A stretch of 23,993 nucleotides of DNA from a virus. The position numbers and the translations under genes were made by a program. The notes under the pieces were generated by a model that saw nothing but the letters and a program-made list of their open reading frames with translations, made no database searches and was not told where the DNA came from. How positions within the stretch are numbered: the first letter of the stretch is position 1; the number at the start of each line of letters is the position of its first letter. The stretch covers positions 1-23,993 of IMG/VR virus record IMGVR_UViG_3300017760_000095. One strand, 5' to 3'. Positions 5,882 to 13,628 of this stretch are shown here, piece after piece.

Positions 5882-6127
5882 TCATTCCGATTTTTGTCGG
5901 ATGATAATATGACTTTCGCTGTACCTCTCGTATATGTCATCCACAAACCAAGTTATGTGCCTATTCTCTTTCCATGGATATTTCACTTCATATGTGCAGG
6001 GCTTGTCTCCGTACTTCTCTTTAAGCACCTCAAGGTCACCCGGCATCAAAATATGTGACAAGTCTTCGGGATACGTTTCTGTTATGATAATCTCTTGACC
6101 TTTAGTACTCTTTGGGGTCTTGCCCAT
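5882..6127 (-). CDS. Hypothetical small protein
   Basis: An 81-aa protein, MGKTPKSTKGQEIIITETYP, with LMPGDLEVLKEKYGDKPCTY, YEVKYPWKENRHITWFVDD and ending SESHIIIRQKSE. A GDLEVL...YEVKY...ITWF order could again be a small beta barrel, but the match to the array is weaker. The ATG overlaps the TAA of the HAD gene by one base (TAATG). No function recognised. Confidence 0.7.
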   Translation of the reverse strand: MGKTPKSTKGQEIIITETYPEDLSHILMPGDLEVLKEKYGDKPCTYEVKYPWKENRHITWFVDDIYERYSESHIIIRQKSE

Positions 6128-6921
6128 TACACACCGCCGGGAGGAGAAGACTTGCCACGCTTCATCTTAGGTTTCGTGTGACCTTTGCCGCCACCAGTCT
6201 CTTTGTTGTCGCCTTTGCCAATCAAGTCTTTCTTATGTCCTGCGTGCTGCCTTCTCATTCTCGTTTGAAACTCTCCATGATCTAGATCCGGCTCCTTGTT
6301 TTCTTCCATGCCTTCCGCATAGCTAACAAGGCGCGTCACGATTGTCGCGTTGGGGTATTCTTTCTTTAGCTCATCTACCGCTGCGATATTCTTAGGGGAG
6401 TCGTCGAAGAACAAAATATCAAGCATGCCAAGGTTATTAATCTGGTCCTCGATCCATGCCTTCTTTGCATACGGGTCGCTGGTTCCCAGTGTAATCATCT
6501 CAAACATGCTGGCATCAATGCCCAACACATTGTCAATGAAGCTCATGATGTCGTTGGCTGCAGCATCGGCGCGGGCGGTAAGGATTGCGATCTTCCTGCC
6601 TGCACCATCACGGCGCTCAGCATCTACAACCTTCTGCATGATTCGTGCAACCTGCTGAACTTGTCTAGGGTTAATAAGCTGGTCGAACTCGCTAAAGTCG
6701 AACACCTCATCCTTGTCATTAATGTACTCGCCGGTCGCAGGGTTGAGATCTGGGATAGGCTCATACACTGCGTACTCGGCTGGCGTCATTCTAAACACAC
6801 TGCCGTCTGCTCGGGTCACAATAACGTCTGCGTCGGTCACAGCCAACGTATCGTCAAAGTCAAACACTCGTAGCTTAGACTCATTAAGGAAATGACTCCA
6901 TGTATCGAGATGCTTCTTCAT
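6127..6921 (-). CDS. HAD-superfamily phosphatase with basic C-terminal tail
   Basis: A 264-aa protein with the full HAD set: motif I VFDFDDTLA (nucleophile D21, acid D23), motif II ILTAR (113-117, T115), a motif III Lys in KKAW (153-154) and motif IV FFDDSPKN (171-178). The substrate could be a nucleotide, a DNA 3' end or a sugar phosphate; the sequence does not decide. The first 15 residues (MKKHLDTWSHFLNES) form a separate leader containing LNE|S, which fits a T4-type prohead protease site. The last ~50 residues are Lys/Gly-rich (RMRRQHAGHKKDLIGKG ... KPKMKRGKSSPPGGV) and probably disordered. GGAGTAAAT precedes the ATG; it directly follows the 1201-aa gene. Confidence 0.85.
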   Translation of the reverse strand: MKKHLDTWSHFLNESKLRVFDFDDTLAVTDADVIVTRADGSVFRMTPAEYAVYEPIPDLNPATGEYINDKDEVFDFSEFDQLINPRQVQQVARIMQKVVDAERRDGAGRKIAILTARADAAANDIMSFIDNVLGIDASMFEMITLGTSDPYAKKAWIEDQINNLGMLDILFFDDSPKNIAAVDELKKEYPNATIVTRLVSYAEGMEENKEPDLDHGEFQTRMRRQHAGHKKDLIGKGDNKETGGGKGHTKPKMKRGKSSPPGGV

Positions 6922-6923
6922 AT

Positions 6924-9900
6924 TTACTCCGCTTCTTTAATAATCTTTCTTATATTAGCACGGATTTTTGATTCTGTCAACTGTTTCTTTAAGTATGCGA
7001 TGCGCTCGGACATAGCGTTAGTACCTAATGGGGCTGCGTCACCCATGCCTAACTGGTTTCTAATCTCTTGGCGCCATGATGCGACCTCTTCTTCGGAAGG
7101 CGGCTTGCCGCCGTGCGCCATCTTCCAACGATTCCTAGCTATCTTCAACTCATATTCAACACGCTTCTCGTTTCTTTCTTCTTCTGTTCCGAAATGCTTT
7201 AATGTTATCTCTGGGTTGGCGTGTGCCTTGAAGTTTAAGTTGTCAATGATTGCGGAGGCTACTCCAGCCTCATGCATATGACCTCTTAGTGCGCCCTCCC
7301 AGCCAGCGGGTAGGTGCTTCTTGTCATCCCACTCAATATGCCTACCGGCTGACATGGGGCGCAAATATCTTTCAGTTACAATCTCTTTTTCAAAGTCGTT
7401 CATCTTGCTCCAAGTGTCGCCGCTTGACCACCACTCTACGATAGCTCTGCTGTGCTTCGATAGGCTGTCATCGTGACCAAAGGTTTCAAGCACTTCTTTG
7501 GACATGCCAAGCTGCTTATCGCCGCTAAGGTATTCTTCTTTAATCTCTGCTGCAATCTCAAGGTTAGGTTCGATAACAAAGCTTTGTGTTATGTCCTTCG
7601 CTGCCTCAAGTAGCATGTCCATATGGTTGTCGATAAACTCAATAAAGTGGAACGCTCCCTCTAATTCTTCTAAGTTGTCCTTGCTTTTGACTACAACCCT
7701 AAATTTTAGGAAGATAGGGCGAGTGTCGGATTCGCGGTGTTCAGCATCGCCAAACTTCAAGCCAATCTGTGTGTCCTTGGCAAAGTTAATACCTTCATAG
7801 GTTGGCTTCGCGTACTTCTCTCCGAACGGAAGATCAATCTGCTTCGATGCGTAGTTGTTTGCCGCCATCTCCAACTTTAATAACTTCTCTCTAAAGAAAC
7901 GATTGAATGATGAGTTGGTGCCGGGACCGACCCAGACCACATTACGCTCTCTCCTGCCTGCTACAGCCTTAGCCACGATGTCTGGGACACCACCGCTTTG
8001 GTGAAACACATTGCGTCCCTGTGCGCCATAGCCAGCACCCCAACGGGAATGCTTGGTTAGCCAATAAAACTTTTTAACGGGTAGCGTTATGTCTAATGGC
8101 ACGTCTGGGTTCGCGTTGTGGTCGCCTACGCCAAGGTTGAACCAGATTTCGCCTGACGGATCGTCATCGTCGTCATCTCCAATAATATTAAAGTTCTTGA
8201 GTTTTGCTCCCAACTCATCGATCTCGCTGGCGGTGTTGTCCCAAGCGCTAGAATTTGCGTATCCTTCTTCGACTAGCTTTCTTCTGATTATCTCATAATA
8301 CCGGTCGTACTTGCCATCCAACTCTCGCATGTGATCTAGGAAATAGTCAGCGTCGTCTGGGGCGTTACAGTCCTCGCAGTTAAATCGCCATGTGATCTCT
8401 AGACCTTCTTCTGTGTGGTCCCACTGGATCTCTTCTGGATATGCATCAGGCAGATCCAATAGGTTTTCAAAGTCGCGGCGACCTGCGGCTTGCCAATTGT
8501 CTTCGGGAATGTCATATGTCGGATGAACATCGTTGCCTTTGCCATCGTCGCCCCAACCAAGCGGGATCACTATACGAAGTGATCCGTCTGCATAAACATG
8601 AGGCTCAGCCATGTCGTAGTCATCACTAACATGTGCGCCGAAAGTTGCGTGTTCCAACTCGTTGTTTGCCTGATCGTTCAGGTCATCGACGGCGTTGTTG
8701 TACTCCTCAAACAAGGCTTCGTTTTGATCTTCTTCTTCACCTTCTGCATCGTGGTGAACGTCCATGCCGTATGAGTAAGGGTCTTCCGCGTCTGGGTTCA
8801 TACCATTTTTAAAGAACAAGCTAAGGATCTCGCCGTCGCGGGTGTCACCGTAGCTACCGCCATGGCGCTCAAGGTAGTCCGACTGCGGTATGAAATACGT
8901 GGTTGCTTCGCCCTTGCCAGTCTCAGGATCAATGTCGCCTAGCTCTTGAGCGAATATCTCTTTCTGCTTATCCCACACAAACTCCCTGACTGCACCGACA
9001 AAGCCGGGAATGCCCCTGCCGTATGTTCTGCTCTCTGGTGCTGCAAAGGTTAGATCGTTGGGGGAATCGGTGTACTTCCGAAGCCTAACGCGAGCCTGTA
9101 CGCCGATGCCGTCAATGTTTCTATCGCGATCCGTGAAGATCTCTTCGTCATCAAAGTCGCCAATGTCTTTCGGGTCTGGCGCTCGGGTGGCTTCTTCGCT
9201 GTGCTTCTTTAATGCGGTATCGTATTCTTCTTGTGACGTGATGCCTTCGTATGGCTTGAATCCTGGCCACCCAGCCGCTTTTGCATCTTCATAGTTTTTA
9301 ATGTACTGCTTGAATAACTCAGGACCGATGTTAAGCTGTCTAGCTTGGGAAATCATCATAAGCTCTTGATGTCTCTCAGGCTTCGCAGCCATCTCAGCCT
9401 TATTCTTATATTCTTTCATCCACTTTGCGCCTACGTTGGTCCTAGCCCACACCCACAGCAGCACTAACGCGCCCTCGGGCGTTTCGGTGTCATAGTCCTG
9501 ACGGATGGCAGTGATTCTCTCACCCTTTGCCATATCACTAAACATTCTGTCCATCTTTGCAATCGGCTTTTCTCTTTCTTCGCTTGGCGTCAGAAGCTTA
9601 TTAAGTTGCTGCTCTGTAACTGCGTACGCGATAGGTCCATGACCCTTCGCCTCTTGCTTGGCACAATGGAAATACTCGCTGCCCTCGCTGTGGCATGAGT
9701 GAATGTTACTAATGTCGCTCATGCGCAGTACATCGATTGGGTGGCGGGACAGGATGATGTGCATGTTCTCTGTCTTGTCGCCATCCCTGTCGCTAAGCCC
9801 TCGCTGGATCTTGCCGTGGTTATTATCTTTTGTGTAGCGTGTCTGGTTCTTAGTCCACCATGCACCTGAACCCTCTGGGATCTCGCCTTTCTTCTCAAGA

Positions 9901-10529
9901 CCTCCGATGATTTTGTTGATACCCTGCTTCTGAACCTTAATAATCTTTTCGCCTGCTCTCGGTCCTTTCGGGATTACCTGCTCGACGATCTTCTCAAGGG
10001 TGAAATCTGCTACATCAATCTCTACTTCGTACTCGCCGCCGCCATCAGCAGCAAGGCGCTGACGCTTCTGCTTTACCTTCTTTGTGGAGAACGCTCTTTC
10101 GGGTACCTCTGAGACTTCCCATGCCTTCCATTCTTCTTTGGTTGGCTCCCACATCTCGTCTGTGTCTGGGTTGCGTCGTTGACCTGTTTCGGTTGTCTTC
10201 TCATAGTTGTAAATGCTGCGATATCGCTCACGGGAGCTATCAGAGATTGGTGGTTTCCAGCCTGCGTCTTTGATGCCGCGCAGGATTGCCTTGAGCGTGC
10301 GGGTATCCGCGCCGTCCAAGGGGATGACCACGCGCATGTTATCGCCAAAGATCTCGTTGAAGTCGTAATGACCATAATCCGCAGCGTCCGCAGACGCCAT
10401 CCAGTCATAGATCTTATCAGCAACTTGCTTTGAGACTTCATTCATGATGTCTCGGCGCTCGCTAAGAGTTAGGGGTTTTGTGCTTTGGGTGAACTTTTGC
10501 CAGTTCTCTACAATAGTTTTATAATCCAT
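6924..10529 (-). CDS. 1201-aa phage protein of unknown function with SRHP...SCHS motif
   Basis: Largest gene of the window; AGGTAAGCAC precedes the ATG. It starts MDYKTIVENWQKFTQS and ends in a helical segment (KKQLTESKIRANIRKIIKE) like tails of other large phage structural or capsid-internal proteins. The one sharp motif lies at residues 258-304: IILSRHPIDVLRMSD, then NIHSCHSEG, YFHCAKQEA and PIAYAV. Related S-R-x-P-x-D-x-x-x-M-S...SC patterns occur in other large phage proteins without known function. C279, H280, H288 and C289 could bind metal, or C279/H280 could be catalytic. The centre is highly acidic, with a run of six Asp near residue 788, and another W-x-T-K-H-S-R-W-G stretch follows. 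Size suggests a virion or injected protein (inference). Confidence 0.85.
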   Translation of the reverse strand: MDYKTIVENWQKFTQSTKPLTLSERRDIMNEVSKQVADKIYDWMASADAADYGHYDFNEIFGDNMRVVIPLDGADTRTLKAILRGIKDAGWKPPISDSSRERYRSIYNYEKTTETGQRRNPDTDEMWEPTKEEWKAWEVSEVPERAFSTKKVKQKRQRLAADGGGEYEVEIDVADFTLEKIVEQVIPKGPRAGEKIIKVQKQGINKIIGGLEKKGEIPEGSGAWWTKNQTRYTKDNNHGKIQRGLSDRDGDKTENMHIILSRHPIDVLRMSDISNIHSCHSEGSEYFHCAKQEAKGHGPIAYAVTEQQLNKLLTPSEEREKPIAKMDRMFSDMAKGERITAIRQDYDTETPEGALVLLWVWARTNVGAKWMKEYKNKAEMAAKPERHQELMMISQARQLNIGPELFKQYIKNYEDAKAAGWPGFKPYEGITSQEEYDTALKKHSEEATRAPDPKDIGDFDDEEIFTDRDRNIDGIGVQARVRLRKYTDSPNDLTFAAPESRTYGRGIPGFVGAVREFVWDKQKEIFAQELGDIDPETGKGEATTYFIPQSDYLERHGGSYGDTRDGEILSLFFKNGMNPDAEDPYSYGMDVHHDAEGEEEDQNEALFEEYNNAVDDLNDQANNELEHATFGAHVSDDYDMAEPHVYADGSLRIVIPLGWGDDGKGNDVHPTYDIPEDNWQAAGRRDFENLLDLPDAYPEEIQWDHTEEGLEITWRFNCEDCNAPDDADYFLDHMRELDGKYDRYYEIIRRKLVEEGYANSSAWDNTASEIDELGAKLKNFNIIGDDDDDDPSGEIWFNLGVGDHNANPDVPLDITLPVKKFYWLTKHSRWGAGYGAQGRNVFHQSGGVPDIVAKAVAGRRERNVVWVGPGTNSSFNRFFREKLLKLEMAANNYASKQIDLPFGEKYAKPTYEGINFAKDTQIGLKFGDAEHRESDTRPIFLKFRVVVKSKDNLEELEGAFHFIEFIDNHMDMLLEAAKDITQSFVIEPNLEIAAEIKEEYLSGDKQLGMSKEVLETFGHDDSLSKHSRAIVEWWSSGDTWSKMNDFEKEIVTERYLRPMSAGRHIEWDDKKHLPAGWEGALRGHMHEAGVASAIIDNLNFKAHANPEITLKHFGTEEERNEKRVEYELKIARNRWKMAHGGKPPSEEEVASWRQEIRNQLGMGDAAPLGTNAMSERIAYLKKQLTESKIRANIRKIIKEAE

Positions 10530-10546
10530 GTGCTTACCTGCTATAA

Positions 10547-10897
10547 TTAGTATGTATTTTGCTCTCCATCCTCAAACGTAATGATTGTTTTGTTTGCAGG
10601 ATGTGGCTCTACATGGACTTTAAGGAAGTCGCCTAGGCTGTCGAAAATGGCGATACCACCTCTTGGCGGTGGATACAGCCAGTGAATGATGCAGTGACCA
10701 GACGCTAGCTCTACGCCCTCGATAACCACGCCTTCACCTGACACTCCTGTTTCGTCGCTCTGCCTACACACCGTAAACGTACGAATGCCACGGGGGGCTA
10801 GCTTCGGTGGAGGCTTGGGCTTAAGACTTTCATCTATCTCACCCATGTCATCAGTTGTGACCATTTCGATAACGTCATCGTCATAATCGGTATTCAT
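10547..10897 (-). CDS. Conserved small protein (DETGVSGEG / VEGV domain)
   Basis: A 116-aa protein. After an acidic, Pro-rich N-terminus (KPKPPPKLAPRG) comes FTVCRQSDETGVSGEGVVIE, GVELASGHCIIHWLYPPPRG, IAIFDSLGDFLKVH and KTIITFEDG. This order (F.V.R.EDVSG.SG.G.VAEGV.F..G.....W.....S..V..S..D...VHGH.G.T.I) is a small domain I know from actinobacterial and phage proteins with no assigned role. AGGAGATGCATAA precedes the ATG, which abuts the preceding TAA. Confidence 0.8.
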   Translation of the reverse strand: MNTDYDDDVIEMVTTDDMGEIDESLKPKPPPKLAPRGIRTFTVCRQSDETGVSGEGVVIEGVELASGHCIIHWLYPPPRGGIAIFDSLGDFLKVHVEPHPANKTIITFEDGEQNTY

Positions 10898-11191
10898 TTA
10901 TGCATCTCCTACGGGCGTTAGTGTTCTCATCATCTGCGCCTCTATCTCCTCGGTCAAAGTTTTCATTATCGCTTTTTCCGATTCTTTCATTTCATCCATA
11001 TGCTGCCATAGCAATATGTTCTCGTCTTTGACCGCTTGCAATTTGGTCAAAAGCTTATCGTTTTGGTCTTTAAGTAGTTCTAGTTTATATCTCAGTTCAT
11101 GATTTTCGCGGGTTAGAGAGGACTTTGATGTTCCCCTCGTAAACAGCTTCCTGAAAGCTGTCGATATCGATTGCCTTACGCTTCTTGCCAT
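10898..11191 (-). CDS. Coiled-coil protein with basic N-terminus
   Basis: A 97-aa protein from ATG 11191, chosen because GGGGAGTAGCA precedes it; an upstream ATG at 11218 lacks a site. Residues 1-25 (MARSVRQSISTAFRKLF) form a basic amphipathic helix; residues 33-90 are a long heptad-like helix (NHELRYKLELLKDQNDKLLT ...), predicted coiled coil. It overlaps the 3' end of the 11097..11333 gene by 95 nt in another frame, far more than elsewhere in this window. Could be a membrane-associated or oligomeric structural factor; not recognised. Confidence 0.7.
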   Translation of the reverse strand: MARSVRQSISTAFRKLFTRGTSKSSLTRENHELRYKLELLKDQNDKLLTKLQAVKDENILLWQHMDEMKESEKAIMKTLTEEIEAQMMRTLTPVGDA

Positions 11192-11333
11192 TGCTACTCC
11201 CCATTGAAAAAATTTCATAATAATGTACCATCTTCATTTCTTGTGATAATTCCCCGTCGTTTTTAAAGCCGACTGGGAACTTTGAAATCACTATGGCACG
11301 CTCCGTGCCGATTTCGATTAATGCGCCAATCAT
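11097..11333 (-). CDS. Small beta-rich hypothetical protein
   Basis: A 78-aa protein from ATG 11333 (MIGALIEIGTERAIVISKF), which overlaps the upstream TGA (ATGA) and has GGAGATCGC before it. VHYYEIFSMGSSNGKKRKAI leads to an ending NIKVLSNPRKS that recalls the VLS endings of the SH3-like array. The last 95 nt also encode the start of the next gene in another frame. Function unknown; a distant array member is possible. Confidence 0.65.
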   Translation of the reverse strand: MIGALIEIGTERAIVISKFPVGFKNDGELSQEMKMVHYYEIFSMGSSNGKKRKAIDIDSFQEAVYEGNIKVLSNPRKS

Positions 11334-11710
11334 GCGATCTCCACGGGGTCGCCCCACCGCACAATACTAAGACCCTTGACGTTAGCCAAGTCTGCGACCA
11401 AATAGCGACGGACCCAATATCTGGGTGCTAAATCCGAATTCAGCTCAAACTTAATAATATATCGGTTAAACCAATATTCGTCCGTTGCTCTCGCACGGGT
11501 AGTGTGTCCCGCTCTAGCAGGGTCAGTAACCGTGGTAACTCTCTCGATGGCGCGAATGTCATCAATCGTCTGGTCTTTGTTGCCGCCCTTGACTTTGCTG
11601 ATTCGGACATCAACTTCGACTTCATAAGTACGATGAATATAAGTCGGATCATCGGTGGCTGCCTCTTTCAAAAGACTAAACCATTTGTCTGTTGCTCTTT
11701 CTGTGCTCAT
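11330..11710 (-). CDS. Hypothetical protein with leader peptide and ferredoxin-like segment
   Basis: A 126-aa protein. The first 18 residues, MSTERATDKWFSLLKEAA, form a W-x-x-L-L-x-E leader like that of the HAD gene at 6127, with LKE|A fitting a prohead-protease site. The rest (YEVEVDVRISKVKGGNKDQT, IDDIRAIERVTTVTDPARAG, YIIKFELNSD, RRYLVADLANVKGLSIVRWG) has a beta-alpha-beta-beta-alpha-beta order typical of an ACT/ferredoxin-like domain, seen in other phage hypotheticals (inference). No Shine-Dalgarno is visible; the leader is AT-rich (CTATTTATTAAC). Confidence 0.75.
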   Translation of the reverse strand: MSTERATDKWFSLLKEAATDDPTYIHRTYEVEVDVRISKVKGGNKDQTIDDIRAIERVTTVTDPARAGHTTRARATDEYWFNRYIIKFELNSDLAPRYWVRRYLVADLANVKGLSIVRWGDPVEIA

Positions 11711-11734
11711 GTTAATAAATAGTTTGCTTTATGG

Positions 11735-12484
11735 TTAAACGCTAAAAGCGGCGTTGCTTAGAAGAACAGCGGTATCTTGCCAAGATTCCACAGAGTGAGC
11801 TTTGCCATTTTTCATTCTCTCGACCTCAACAGCAAGAGCATAGTCGTTACCCGGTGCCTCTATTCTGTCTCCTACAAAGTTTATTGTAGCATCTTTTGGT
11901 AAGTCCTTAAAATAATTCCTCATTATCTGTGATTTGTCATGACCGATGGGAAAAATGTCGATGCTCACAGCCCCACCAATAACAAAGTCTAGCTCTTTGT
12001 GTCCCTTCCTGAGAGATTCCACTATCTTTGCTCGCTCCTCATGCTCTGCATCATATTTTGCGTATTCTTCGCGCTGCTTGTTGTCTGCTTTTCTGCCTAC
12101 GATTGAAAAATTCATAGCGCCGGTGCGAACCTCATAATGAAGACCGGTTTTGGTTTTATAAGGCGACATAGATACAATCAAGTCTAGCTCATCTAAAAGA
12201 GTCTTCGATGGCTCAAACTCGTTCTCGTACTCTTTGAACCATGCGCGAGGTTCGTCCTTCTTACGCCGATAACACACGTTACCCATACAGGAAAAGACTG
12301 CTGACATGTTATCCATGACATCTGGACCAAGCTGTTCGCACAATCGCACAAAGCTCCCGCCGGAAACAAGATAAACCTCCTTATCAGAAGACCATTTGTA
12401 GAACTGCTTCTTAAACTTTGGTATAGCCTTTCGCTTCGGAGGAGTCAGAGTGCCATCGACATCAAACATATATATTTTTCTCAT
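11735..12484 (-). CDS. Eukaryotic-type phosphomannomutase (HAD fold)
   Basis: A 249-aa protein matching the PMM family of HAD enzymes that interconvert mannose-6-phosphate and mannose-1-phosphate. Visible: motif I FDVDGTLTPP (nucleophile D8, acid D10), SGGS (41-44), the cap substrate stretch EVRTGAMNFSIVGR (118-131, two Arg as in human PMM2), GGAVSIDIFPIGHDKSQ (170-186, K184), GDRIEAPGND (205-214), and a final GKAHSVESWQDT like the GHSV..P.DT ending. Length matches the family (about 245). The ATG overlaps the stop of the mannose-isomerase-type cupin upstream (ATGA), so the two are co-translated and likely one pathway. This PMM type is far commoner in eukaryotes than in bacteria, which generally use an unrelated PMM. 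Confidence 0.85.
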   Translation of the reverse strand: MRKIYMFDVDGTLTPPKRKAIPKFKKQFYKWSSDKEVYLVSGGSFVRLCEQLGPDVMDNMSAVFSCMGNVCYRRKKDEPRAWFKEYENEFEPSKTLLDELDLIVSMSPYKTKTGLHYEVRTGAMNFSIVGRKADNKQREEYAKYDAEHEERAKIVESLRKGHKELDFVIGGAVSIDIFPIGHDKSQIMRNYFKDLPKDATINFVGDRIEAPGNDYALAVEVERMKNGKAHSVESWQDTAVLLSNAAFSV

Positions 12485-12834
12485 CTGTTATAGTCGTCCT
12501 GCAGTCGTACTACATCGTCAATTTCTGCGGTGCTTACTTCAATGAGTGTCACGTCTTCCTTGTCGGCACAGTAACGATGGATAAGTCCGGGTCGGATACG
12601 TTGACTCTCGCCCTCTTTCATTACTACCCTAATCCCTGTCTCCGTATCTGTGTATTCGTGATGTGGTCCCATCTCCAGCAGCAGGGAACCCTTAAGGACA
12701 TAGATTGTCTCATCCTTCTCCCTGTGATATTGCAAGCTCAGTCTGTGCCCTGCCTTGATGTGCAGAATCTTTCCCAAATACCTATCAGTGATTGCCCACC
12801 GATCTTCATAGCCCCATGGCTTCTCTACTCTCAT
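12481..12834 (-). CDS. Cupin of mannose-6-phosphate isomerase type II class
   Basis: A 117-aa single-domain cupin from ATG 12834, preceded by a strong GGAGGTAGC; an in-frame ATG at 12858 overlaps the upstream gene. It starts MRVEKPWGYEDRW and carries cupin motif 1 (G29-H30 ... H37, E42 ... G49) and motif 2 (P82-G83-L-I-H86). The ending IEVSTAEIDDVVRLQDDYNR is the hallmark end of the isomerase domain of ManC/AlgA proteins (EDDIVRLEDDYGR). The pyrophosphorylase domain is missing, so it most likely interconverts fructose-6-P and mannose-6-P, feeding the PMM encoded next. Metal and substrate are inferred from the family. Confidence 0.85.
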   Translation of the reverse strand: MRVEKPWGYEDRWAITDRYLGKILHIKAGHRLSLQYHREKDETIYVLKGSLLLEMGPHHEYTDTETGIRVVMKEGESQRIRPGLIHRYCADKEDVTLIEVSTAEIDDVVRLQDDYNR

Positions 12835-12835
12835 G

Positions 12836-13186
12836 CTACCTCCAAAAAAGCTGCACACCCATGATGCAGCATGACAAGGCGATGCAGATCATCGTCTTAG
12901 TTGTGAACATACTCTCGTTTAACAAGAGCCATGTAAGTACGGGGAAAACAAAGTATGACGCGGCGAAGCCCATGAAGCGTGCCGACCATGCCTCTCCTGT
13001 TTCCTCAAAAATATAGCGAGTAGCCATCCAAAAGCTCAGCCCAACAGGGACAGAATAGATACCAACTGCAAGCAAAGGCTTGTCTTTCCACCACTCCCAC
13101 GCAAACTGGGAGTTTAGTTGGAACCATGCACAAACATGACCAAGAAAGAAAAAGCCAAGCCCATAAAGAAAATTGACATTAGGCAT
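12836..13186 (-). CDS. Small four-helix membrane protein
   Basis: A 116-aa protein with four probable transmembrane helices: about 5-24 (FLYGLGFFFLGHVCAW), 37-55 (LLAVGIYSVPVGLSF), 70-90 (FMGFAASYFVFPVLTWLLL) and 96-115 (TMICIALSCCIMGVQLFW). TGGAGTAACA precedes the ATG. Size and topology resemble small drug/metabolite-transporter or DUF486-like proteins, but I see no diagnostic residue. A holin is possible from size alone, yet the endolysin gene lies more than 5 kb away. Confidence 0.75.
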   Translation of the reverse strand: MPNVNFLYGLGFFFLGHVCAWFQLNSQFAWEWWKDKPLLAVGIYSVPVGLSFWMATRYIFEETGEAWSARFMGFAASYFVFPVLTWLLLNESMFTTKTMICIALSCCIMGVQLFWR

Positions 13187-13628
13187 TGTTACTCCATTTT
13201 ATATACTTGTGCAATGCACTGGTGACCATCGAATTCCAAAGCTTATTGTCGACTGGTATGTCAAAGTTGCGAGCCATGTCGCGACCAGCTTCCCAAGCCA
13301 GCACCTCTTCTCTGAGAGTGTCTACCGTAAAAGCTTTTCCTCTCTTTGACTCGGCGGCTGGGAACCTCTTTATATGCTCTTGTGTGTCCTCTCTTAAGAG
13401 AACATGACCGGCTTCATGTAGCAGCATGTATAGCTGCTTCTCCAGCTTCACGCGATTATTGACTACGATAAAGTCTCCATCAACCAACTGTCTGCCTGTG
13501 TGATACAGTGCCGTGTCTGCATCGCGCTCAAATACCACAGGGATGTCGTATTTCATATCCAAATAAATAACAACTCTGTTGATGTATTGTCTGATTTCAT
13601 TTTTTGTCGTTGCAAGACTGGCAGTCAT
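13179..13628 (-). CDS. HExxH metallopeptidase-like protein (ImmA/IrrE style)
   Basis: A 149-aa protein with LLHEAGHVLL: H71, E72 and H75 form a zincin HExxH, and REEVLAWEAG (106-115) supplies a likely third ligand (E107 or E108), as in the IrrE/ImmA (DUF955) family. An N-terminal helix and LYHTGRQLVDGDFIVVNNR strands before the motif also fit. ImmA-type peptidases cleave phage or mobile-element repressors; here the target is unknown. The gene overlaps the glutaredoxin-like gene by 32 nt and has AGGATACGAAG before its ATG. Confidence 0.8.
   Translation of the reverse strand: MTASLATTKNEIRQYINRVVIYLDMKYDIPVVFERDADTALYHTGRQLVDGDFIVVNNRVKLEKQLYMLLHEAGHVLLREDTQEHIKRFPAAESKRGKAFTVDTLREEVLAWEAGRDMARNFDIPVDNKLWNSMVTSALHKYIKWSNNA

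Noticed and set aside
7193-7662. Other plus-strand frames opposite the 1201-aa gene and elsewhere
   Set aside because: Short, unlike known proteins, without ribosome-binding sites and fully antisense to well-supported genes.
10073-10441. Alternative minus-strand frame of 122 codons inside the 1201-aa gene
   Set aside because: Composition is Arg/Ser/Thr-rich and it overlaps a real gene completely.
12836-13186. Four-TM protein called as a holin
   Set aside because: Size fits, but it is more than 5 kb from the endolysin and lacks holin charge patterns; kept as an unknown membrane protein.
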